Assembly (NCBI GenBank): GCA_002320665.1
Contig: DCKO01000081.1
Span: 1 to 14,690, forward strand
Direction of reading: 5' to 3'
From: Micavibrio sp. UBA1672
GTDB taxonomy: Bacteria > Pseudomonadota > Alphaproteobacteria > Micavibrionales > Micavibrionaceae
DNA length: 14,690 nt
Shown piece after piece: positions 6,934-12,919 of the stretch. A program made the translations under genes and the position numbers. How positions within the stretch are numbered: position 1 is the first letter of the stretch; every line of letters starts with the position of its first letter. A model generated the notes under the pieces. That model had not been told where the DNA came from, made no database searches, and was given only the letters and a program-made list of their open reading frames with translations.

Positions 6934-8076
6934 ATGACTGTTACTGCGCTTCGCAAAGATTCACTAACGAGTAAGGATGATATTATGACACAGAGTTCAC
7001 AAGCTTCTACCGAGAAACAAAAAGCTCTTGATGCGGCGCTGTCGCAGATTGAGCGCGCTTTTGGTAAGGGTTCTATCATGAAGCTGAATGACGGGCACAA
7101 CCCGATTGAGGTTGAATCCGTTTCGACTGGTTCTTTGGGATTGGATATTGCGCTCGGGATTGGTGGTTTGCCACGTGGTCGGATTATCGAGGTTTATGGG
7201 CCGGAGAGTTCCGGTAAGACAACGCTGGCACTTCATGTAATAGCCGAGGCGCAGAAAACTGGCGGGACATGTGCGATTGTTGATGCTGAGCATGCGCTTG
7301 ATCCGGTTTATGCCCGTAAACTTGGTGTGGATGTTGATAATCTGTTGATCTCTCAGCCTGACGCTGGAGAGCAAGCTCTTGAGATTGCCGATACGCTTGT
7401 GCGTTCGGGCGCGCTGGATGTGCTGGTGGTTGACTCTGTGGCGGCGCTTGTGCCACGCGCCGAGCTTGAGGGAGAGATGGGGGATACTCATGTTGGTTTG
7501 CAGGCAAGGCTAATGTCGCAGGCCTTAAGAAAGCTGACAGGCTCTATTTCCAGATCACGTACAATTGTGATCTTTATCAACCAGATTCGTATGAAAATCG
7601 GTGTGATGTTTGGTTCACCCGAGACTACAACAGGTGGTAATGCACTGAAATTCTATTCTTCTGTTCGTCTGGATATTCGTCGAATTGGGGCGATCAAGGA
7701 TAAGGACGAGATTGTTGGGAACCAGACCAAGATCAAGGTGGTTAAGAACAAGATGGCACCGCCATTCCGGCAGGTGGAATTTGATATTATGTATGGTGAA
7801 GGGATATCCAAGCTTGGTGAATTGCTTGATCTCGGGGTTAAGGCCAATCTTGTCGAGAAATCCGGTTCATGGTTTTCCTATGATGGGCAGCGCATCGGGC
7901 AGGGGCGTGAGAACTCCAAGAATTTCTTGCGTGAACATCCTGAGCTTGCGGCAAAGCTAGAAAAGCAAATTCGCGCTAATGCTGGGTTGATTGCCGATGA
8001 TATGCTGACAGGGCCGGATGCGGCCGGAGAGGCCGCAGAGGAAGCCGCTGAAAACGTGGCGAATGACAAGGAATAG
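6934..8076 (+). CDS. recA: RecA recombinase
   Basis: This is a full-length RecA of 380 residues. RecA forms ATP-dependent filaments on single-stranded DNA, drives strand exchange and stimulates LexA self-cleavage. Visible are the N-terminal ALSQIERAFGKGSIMKL, Walker A GPESSGKT (89-96, Lys95), Walker B region LDVLVVDSVAALVPR, loop L1 region EGEMGDTHVGLQARLMSQALRKLTG-type sequence, FINQIRMKIGVMFG, and L2 ETTTGGNALKFYSSVR. The C-terminus ends in the usual acidic, alanine-rich tail. Two starts are credible: ATG 6934 with AAGGAAAGGA upstream (chosen), and ATG 6985 (residue 18) with its own AAGGA 7 nt before it, which would give 363 residues, nearer the usual family length. Expression should be SOS-controlled through the LexA box. 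A strong terminator follows. Confidence 0.98.
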   Translation: MTVTALRKDSLTSKDDIMTQSSQASTEKQKALDAALSQIERAFGKGSIMKLNDGHNPIEVESVSTGSLGLDIALGIGGLPRGRIIEVYGPESSGKTTLALHVIAEAQKTGGTCAIVDAEHALDPVYARKLGVDVDNLLISQPDAGEQALEIADTLVRSGALDVLVVDSVAALVPRAELEGEMGDTHVGLQARLMSQALRKLTGSISRSRTIVIFINQIRMKIGVMFGSPETTTGGNALKFYSSVRLDIRRIGAIKDKDEIVGNQTKIKVVKNKMAPPFRQVEFDIMYGEGISKLGELLDLGVKANLVEKSGSWFSYDGQRIGQGRENSKNFLREHPELAAKLEKQIRANAGLIADDMLTGPDAAGEAAEEAAENVANDKE

Positions 8077-8113
8077 ATTTATCTGATTTGCGTGAACGCC
8101 TGAGGGAATTATT

Positions 8114-8150
8114 AAAGGCCGGTATGCTTTATCGGCCTTTTTGGTTTTTT
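8114..8150 (+). terminator. Intrinsic terminator of recA
   Basis: AAAGGCCG (8114-8121) pairs with CGGCCTTT (8133-8140). The stem extends inward through a G-T wobble and two A/T pairs to a 5-nt loop. The run TTTTTGGTTTTTTT follows. It lies 38 bp after the recA stop. In reverse it is a weaker candidate terminator for the smpB operon, whose last stop is at 8211. Confidence 0.88.
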
Positions 8151-8210
8151 TGTATTATTTGGGCCCGTATCTCACAGTATTTTTCATCTTATATTAATTA
8201 AGTCTATCAT

Positions 8211-8705
8211 TCAGTTTTTGCCACGTAACAAACGTTGTTTTTGTTTGTTCCAGTCGCGTTCCTTGATGGTTTCGCGCTTATCATGACTTTTCTTACCCTT
8301 GGCCAGAGCAATTTCCAACTTCACGCGGCCGTTTTTGTCAAAATAGATTTTCTTGGCAACCATGGTCAGGCCTTGGCGAGTGACCGAGCCTAGGAGTTTA
8401 TCAATCTCGCGTTTGTGCAAAAGTAATTTGCGCGGGCGTTGTGGTTCATGCTGGAGATGGCTTCCGGCCTGCATATATTCAGGGATATTCAAATTAAATA
8501 TCCAGATTTCACCGTTTTTTGGGCCGACAAAGGATTCAACGATGTTGCAATGACCAAGACGCAGGGATTTGACCTCCGTGCCTTTGAGCACGATTCCGGC
8601 CTCGAATTCTTCAAGGAATTCATAGTCAAAGCGTGCCTTGCGGTTTTCTGCAACAACTTTGTCTTTTGAGATCATCCCTGTTTTTTTATCATTTTTTTTA
8701 GACAT
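8211..8705 (-). CDS. smpB: SmpB, tmRNA-binding trans-translation protein
   Basis: It has 164 residues, against about 160 for E. coli SmpB. SmpB delivers alanyl-tmRNA to stalled ribosomes and mimics the codon-anticodon arm in the decoding site. Family sequence is clear: VVAENRKARFDYEFLEEFEAGIVLKGTEVKSLR, then the central barrel (IWIFNLNIPEY, RPRKLLLHKREIDKL), KKIYFDKNGRVKLEIALAKGKK and the basic tail HDKRETIKERDW. The frame is open upstream to a TTG at 8726, but the ATG at 8705 is the family-like start (MSKKNDKK). Its ribosome site AGGG overlaps the stop codon of the ACT-domain gene, and the gap between them is 10 nt, so the genes are co-transcribed and probably coupled. The tmRNA gene ssrA is not in the window. 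Confidence 0.95.
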   Translation of the reverse strand: MSKKNDKKTGMISKDKVVAENRKARFDYEFLEEFEAGIVLKGTEVKSLRLGHCNIVESFVGPKNGEIWIFNLNIPEYMQAGSHLQHEPQRPRKLLLHKREIDKLLGSVTRQGLTMVAKKIYFDKNGRVKLEIALAKGKKSHDKRETIKERDWNKQKQRLLRGKN

Positions 8706-8715
8706 GGTAAAAACC

Positions 8716-9111
8716 CTATTCAGCAAATTCTTCCAGAACTTTTATCGCAAGCTTAGCTTTTTCTTCGGGCACAAAAAGATGGTCATGGTAATGAGCCGAG
8801 ATTGAATTAACGCTGATGTTATTATCTGCTAATTTGCGTGTGATTGCCGCTAGAAAACCAATAGCATTCAGAGATGAATGAATATTTAAAGTTATCATTT
8901 TGGATGGGTATGTGTAATCTAGAGCATGTTTCTTAGCAGTTTCTTTTTGTATAATCAGTGCTGTGCCTTCAACCTCACGAAAAATCAGGATTGGGTTAAA
9001 TTGTACAGCCTCATTAAAAGAGATATTCGAAGAATGAAACACATAGATATCCTCATGCAAAACAGGTTGCATGTTTTTTAGTAGAATATCTAAATTGGTT
9101 TCGCCATTCAT
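8716..9111 (-). CDS. ACT-domain protein (DUF2241/COG3602-like)
   Basis: This is a 131-residue cytoplasmic protein. The N-terminal half shows LLKNMQPVLHEDIYVFHS and IFREVEGTALIIQKETA. The C-terminal half is an ACT fold (about 72-127) with the conserved run of this small family, NIHSSLNAIGFLAAITRKL followed by SAHYHDHLFVPEEKA. ACT domains usually bind amino acids and regulate enzymes. This stand-alone family has no assigned ligand that I know. It sits between dapA and smpB with gaps of 10 nt on both sides. A link to lysine or other aspartate-family metabolism is therefore a reasonable guess, but context is the only support. The start at 9111 has a weak ribosome site (GAG about 10 nt upstream). 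Confidence 0.88.
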   Translation of the reverse strand: MNGETNLDILLKNMQPVLHEDIYVFHSSNISFNEAVQFNPILIFREVEGTALIIQKETAKKHALDYTYPSKMITLNIHSSLNAIGFLAAITRKLADNNISVNSISAHYHDHLFVPEEKAKLAIKVLEEFAE

Positions 9112-9121
9112 TTTCTATACT

Positions 9122-9997
9122 CTAAAACTCTATACCCGCATGTTTCATAGCGGCTTCGACTTTTGCCTTTGACGCATCACAGGGTGGCAGGATTGGTAGG
9201 CGCACTTCATCACTGCATAAGCCTAGTAAGCTGGCAGCGTATTTGGTTGGGCCGGGGCTGGTGTCGCTAAAGAGATCGCGGCCCAAAGGCATAAGAGCAT
9301 CACGTAGCGTTGTGAATGTATCCATATCACCGGAAACCCACGCATCTTGCATGTCAGCACATTGTTTTGGAGCGATATTTGCCGCCACAGAAATAACGCC
9401 GTGACCACCTTGGGCTAGGAATGCCGCAGCTGTTGGATCATCACCGGAAAGCTGGCAGAATTCATCGCCAATCGCAAGTCGCGTTTCAAGTGGACGCAAG
9501 AGATCTCCTGTTGCATCCTTAACGCCAACGATATGTGGTAATTTAGCCAGTTTTTCCATGGTTTCAACGTTCATATCTACCACGGAGCGTCCCGGAATAT
9601 TATATAAAATAATCGGCAGGTCGCAGGCATCGTGAATGGCCTTGAAATGCTCATACATGCCATTTTGCGAGGGTTTGTTGTAGTATGGCGTGACAATCAG
9701 AGCGCCATCTGCTCCTGCTTCTTTGGCTGAAACCGTCAGGTCTATGGCTTCTTTTGTAGAGTTCGAACCACTTCCTGCAATTACTGGAATTCTTCCCTTG
9801 ACCACGTCGATACATCGTTTAACAATATCCATGTGTTCATCATGAGACAGAGTTGGAGATTCACCCGTTGTACCACAAGGAACCAGCCCATGCGTGCCGT
9901 TTTCAATTTGCCATTCAATAAGCTTATCAAAAGCAGGCCAATCAACTTCGCCGTTTTTAAACGGTGTGATCAGTGCTGTGATAGAACCGCGAAACAT
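9122..9997 (-). CDS. dapA: 4-hydroxy-tetrahydrodipicolinate synthase (DapA)
   Basis: It has 291 residues from ATG 9997 (E. coli DapA: 292). The enzyme condenses pyruvate with aspartate semialdehyde in the first committed step to diaminopimelate and lysine, feeding peptidoglycan and protein synthesis. It is a TIM barrel with Schiff-base chemistry. Key residues are all present: Thr43/Thr44 in CGTTGESPTL, Tyr106 in TPYYNKP, Tyr132 and Arg137 in YNIPGR, and the Schiff-base Lys160 in GVKDATGD. Three in-frame starts are possible: TTG 10018, ATG 10000 and ATG 9997. GAGAG lies 7 nt before 9997 but only 4 nt before 10000, and MFRGSITALITPF matches the family N-terminus, so I chose 9997. It is the first gene of the dapA-ACT-smpB operon and diverges from the transglycosylase gene. 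Confidence 0.97.
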   Translation of the reverse strand: MFRGSITALITPFKNGEVDWPAFDKLIEWQIENGTHGLVPCGTTGESPTLSHDEHMDIVKRCIDVVKGRIPVIAGSGSNSTKEAIDLTVSAKEAGADGALIVTPYYNKPSQNGMYEHFKAIHDACDLPIILYNIPGRSVVDMNVETMEKLAKLPHIVGVKDATGDLLRPLETRLAIGDEFCQLSGDDPTAAAFLAQGGHGVISVAANIAPKQCADMQDAWVSGDMDTFTTLRDALMPLGRDLFSDTSPGPTKYAASLLGLCSDEVRLPILPPCDASKAKVEAAMKHAGIEF

Positions 9998-10036
9998 CAT
10001 AATGCTCTCTTTTCTCAAAAGGTTAATCTCGTAAAA

Positions 10037-12082
10037 ATGGGGCTCAATTTATATCTTAATTTGGTTTTACGCAAGAAAGCCCTTGGGAGTTTCTTGTTTT
10101 TTATGTCTTTGGTGTGCTTTTTAAGCCCTGCTTTGGCCAGAGAGCGTAGTGTCAATCAATTACAAAGTAAGAAAGCGCAAAGCCTTAGCGTGGAAGCTCT
10201 TAATCATATTGCTGAGAATGATTGGGATAATGCAACACAGAAAATAGCTCAAAGCAAAGACCCTTTAGCTTCGAAACTATATTACTGGATGATGTTTTCC
10301 CATGTGGATGCGAAGGATGTTGATCCAAAGCTTTTTTTGAAGCTGGTTGATTTCATCAGGAAAAATCCAGACTGGCCACGTATGAAAAAAATAACATCGG
10401 TTGTCGAGACAATTATGCCGAATGATCTGCCGTCCGAGGAGGTCAAAATATGGTTTGAAGAGTTCGAGCCACAGACCTCGGAGGGGATGGGGCGTTATAT
10501 GGATGCTCTGGTGGCTTTAAAGCAAGATGATTTGGCTAGGCAAACCTTGATGGAATGGTGGGCATCAACGCTTGTTTCCCGAGATCAGCAACGCCAGATA
10601 TTTTCAAAATACGGACAGTTCTTAACTTTGGATGCCCATAAAAGGCGTCTTGAGGCGTTGTTATATGCGGGGCATTACGAAAATGCCAAAGCTATTGCCT
10701 CTGTACTTGGACAGGGGTATTTGGCTTTTGCAGAGGCTAGAATTGCTTTGGCAAAAGGACAAAAGAACGGACTTACTCAATTGATTGATAAAGTGCCGTC
10801 CTATTTGCAGGAAGACCCTGGCTTACTTTATGAGAGGCTACGCTGGCGGCGTAAAAACAAGCTTTATGAAGGTGCGTTAGAAATCTTGCAAAAAGATATT
10901 GACCCGCAGCGCGTGTATAATCCGAAAGACTGGTGGGCGGAGCGCCATTTGATTGTCCGTGAATTAATAGCAGAAAAAAAATATGAGCAAGCTTATCAGT
11001 TATTAACAAAACATATGCAAAAAGACGGTTTTTCTTTTGCGCAAGCAGAGTGGCTGGCTGGTTGGCTGTCTTTACGGTTTTTGAATCAACCCCGTGAAGC
11101 TTATGATCATTTTACAAAATTATATGAGCAAGTCAGTATGCCGATCAGTAAAGGGCGTGCGGCTTATTGGTCAGGGCGTGCGGCTCTGGCCAAGGGAGAA
11201 GAGCAAATGGCACGCGTATGGATGAAGCGCGCCGCGGAATTCTCGACAAGTTTTTACGGGCAGATGGCTATGGGCTATCTTTCTATGAAGAATGACTTGC
11301 CGACAGGTCAGACTTATAGACTTTCCAAGAGTGACAAGGCGGTATTTGATAAGAATGATTTGGTTCAAGTGGCCTCTATCTTAAGAAAAACCGGTATGAA
11401 GAAAATGTCTCTTGAGTTTTATAAGGCTTTTATTAAGCAGCAAAACTCGCCGAAAGCTTATCGTTATGTTGTTGATGTTCTGGTGAAGAAGGGGGATGTT
11501 CCCAATGCCGTGGTTATTGCCAAAAAAGCGTCTCGCGAGGGGTTTTTGATGACGAGACAGGCTTATCCGGTTATCTCAGATTGGGTCAAGCATGATAATG
11601 GTGTCGAGCAGGCTTTGATTCATAGCATTGTTCGTCAGGAAAGTATTTTTGATGTAAAAGCCAAAAGCCATGCCGGAGCGAGGGGGCTAATGCAGTTGAT
11701 GCCGGATACTGCGCGTGATGTGGCCCGTAATAATGGTCTGTCATATAGAGCATCATGGCTGACTTCGAGGCCTGAATATAATATTCGTTTGGGCAGTTCT
11801 TATCTGGCAGAACTTTTAAAGAAATATGATGGGAGTTATCCTCTGGCGATTGCTGCTTATAATGCCGGACCAGCGCGCGTGAATAGCTGGCTTAAGATTA
11901 ACGGTGATCCCAGAAAAGGTGGTATTGATTTTATAGACTGGATAGAACTTATTCCTATTTATGAGACTCGCAATTATGTTCAGCGTGTTATGGAGAATGT
12001 TTATGTTTATCGTTTGCGTTTAAAGGGCATACAGACGCACTCTTTGCCATTGATACATGTTGCTTTCCATCAGGAAAAATAG
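10037..12082 (+). CDS. slt: Soluble lytic murein transglycosylase (Slt family)
   Basis: This periplasmic enzyme has 681 residues. It cleaves the MurNAc-GlcNAc bond of peptidoglycan to leave 1,6-anhydro ends. The frame is open back to 9833, but that extension only overlaps dapA antisense. ATG 10037 begins a plausible signal peptide (basic RKK, then LGSFLFFMSLVCFLSPALA). Its ribosome site is poor (AAAAGG at 10017-10022, 14 nt away). Residues about 45-500 are helical repeats like the superhelical U-domain of Slt70. The catalytic SLT domain (about 520-660) shows ALIHSIVRQESIFD with catalytic Glu535, SHAGARGLMQLMPDTA, NIRLGSSYLAELL, AIAAYNAGPARV and IPIYETRNYVQRV. E. coli Slt70 is slightly shorter. 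Pairing with dapA links wall turnover with wall precursor synthesis. No hairpin terminator is obvious downstream. Confidence 0.95.
   Translation: MGLNLYLNLVLRKKALGSFLFFMSLVCFLSPALARERSVNQLQSKKAQSLSVEALNHIAENDWDNATQKIAQSKDPLASKLYYWMMFSHVDAKDVDPKLFLKLVDFIRKNPDWPRMKKITSVVETIMPNDLPSEEVKIWFEEFEPQTSEGMGRYMDALVALKQDDLARQTLMEWWASTLVSRDQQRQIFSKYGQFLTLDAHKRRLEALLYAGHYENAKAIASVLGQGYLAFAEARIALAKGQKNGLTQLIDKVPSYLQEDPGLLYERLRWRRKNKLYEGALEILQKDIDPQRVYNPKDWWAERHLIVRELIAEKKYEQAYQLLTKHMQKDGFSFAQAEWLAGWLSLRFLNQPREAYDHFTKLYEQVSMPISKGRAAYWSGRAALAKGEEQMARVWMKRAAEFSTSFYGQMAMGYLSMKNDLPTGQTYRLSKSDKAVFDKNDLVQVASILRKTGMKKMSLEFYKAFIKQQNSPKAYRYVVDVLVKKGDVPNAVVIAKKASREGFLMTRQAYPVISDWVKHDNGVEQALIHSIVRQESIFDVKAKSHAGARGLMQLMPDTARDVARNNGLSYRASWLTSRPEYNIRLGSSYLAELLKKYDGSYPLAIAAYNAGPARVNSWLKINGDPRKGGIDFIDWIELIPIYETRNYVQRVMENVYVYRLRLKGIQTHSLPLIHVAFHQEK
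10048..10074 (-). promoter_or_regulatory. Possible dapA operon promoter inside the 5' end of the transglycosylase gene
   Basis: On the minus strand TATAAA (10053-10048) is a good -10 box, with a start near 10041 and a leader of about 44 nt to the dapA ATG. The best -35 is the weak TTGCGT (10074-10069) with a short 15-nt spacer. With only 39 bp between the divergent starts, any dapA promoter must lie at least partly in the neighbouring coding sequence. Confidence 0.3.
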
Positions 12083-12198
12083 CACTATATAAGCAGTTTA
12101 AGCGTTTTTTCCTATAAAAGCCTTCTATTTTATACTATACTAAAGAATATGTGTGTTGTTTCAGTTCTATTTTTTAAAATCGATTTTGGGGGAATTCA

Positions 12199-12876
12199 AT
12201 GAAACTGTTGATTGCAGATGATCATACTCTGTTTAGAGATGCGCTTGTGCAATATATAGAGCGTTCAAATCCTGATATTTCTGTAACTTTGGCTAAGGAT
12301 TTTTATGGTGCCATAAGTCTTCTGGAATGCGATGACCGTCAGGATTTGGTTTTGCTGGATCTCAGAATGCCGGGTATGGATGGCATAGAAGGGTTTAAAC
12401 GTATAAGGCAGAAATTTCCTGATGTGCGTGTTGCTTTGATGTCCGGTATAGCAGAACCAAATGATGTAAAAGCCGTATTGGAATTAGGGGCAGTTGGTTA
12501 TTTCCCGAAGACCTTATCAGGTAAGGCTTTGTTGCAAGCAATTCATTGTGTTCTGGAAGGGGATACTTTTATTCCAGAGGATGTCAAAACTGGTAAGATT
12601 ATGCCATCTTATTATACAGATGATTTGTCCAAGACAAATGAAAATGAACAAAATGTTGATGAGTTGAATCTAACACCCCGTGAAAAAGATGTTTTAGCTT
12701 TTTTGGTTGAAGGAGCTTCCAATAAAGAAATTGCACGTGAACTAGATTTGCAAGTTGTTACAGTTAAGCTCCATGTTCGTGGGATTTGTAGAAAGCTTAA
12801 TGCTAAAAATAGAACCCAAGCAGCCTTAAGGGCACAGGAACTCGGCTTAAAGCCTCTATGTGCAGCTGGAAGCTAA
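12199..12876 (+). CDS. NarL/FixJ-type response regulator
   Basis: This 225-residue transcription factor has an N-terminal receiver (about 1-118) with acidic residues D7/D8 (IADDHT), phosphoacceptor Asp54 (LLDLRMPGMDG), Ser82 in ALMSG and Lys104 (YFPKT). A polar linker (about 130-156) is followed by a LuxR-type HTH (about 157-217; LTPREKDVLAFLVEGASNKEIA, then VVTVKLHVRGICRKL). The ribosome site is strong (GGGGGA, 5 nt before the ATG). The preceding 116 bp are A+T-rich with TATA-like sequences (TATAAA at 12113, TATACT at 12131), but no well-spaced -35 box was found. A sensor kinase begins 43 nt after its stop, so the two are a probable two-component pair. Target genes cannot be inferred. Confidence 0.92.
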   Translation: MKLLIADDHTLFRDALVQYIERSNPDISVTLAKDFYGAISLLECDDRQDLVLLDLRMPGMDGIEGFKRIRQKFPDVRVALMSGIAEPNDVKAVLELGAVGYFPKTLSGKALLQAIHCVLEGDTFIPEDVKTGKIMPSYYTDDLSKTNENEQNVDELNLTPREKDVLAFLVEGASNKEIARELDLQVVTVKLHVRGICRKLNAKNRTQAALRAQELGLKPLCAAGS

Positions 12877-12919
12877 TTACTATTTCTATTGTTATCATTA
12901 TCAATTTGATGGAAATATA

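Noticed and set aside
6997..7507. Long minus-strand frames of 107-164 codons opposite recA
   Set aside because: They are antisense shadows of a highly conserved gene, with composition typical of shadow frames and no ribosome sites.
8080..8110. Peptide-like sequence SDLRERLRELLKAG just after recA, considered as a remnant of alaS or another gene
   Set aside because: No start codon or ribosome site, the frame runs through the terminator hairpin, and it does not match the AlaS N-terminus.
2197..8209. Shared 12-mer TTAAGTCTATCA at 2197-2208 and 8198-8209
   Set aside because: A few identical 12-mers are expected by chance in 14.7 kb of A+T-leaning sequence, and flanking bases differ; the second copy is between convergent genes with no promoter role.
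9833..10036. N-terminal extension of the transglycosylase frame back to 9833
   Set aside because: It lies antisense to the dapA start and lacks a signal-peptide character; a good signal peptide begins only at ATG 10037.
12083..12198. A+T-rich gap before the response regulator considered as a riboswitch or origin
   Set aside because: No stable paired structure, no DnaA-box cluster and no iterons are visible; it looks like an ordinary promoter region.
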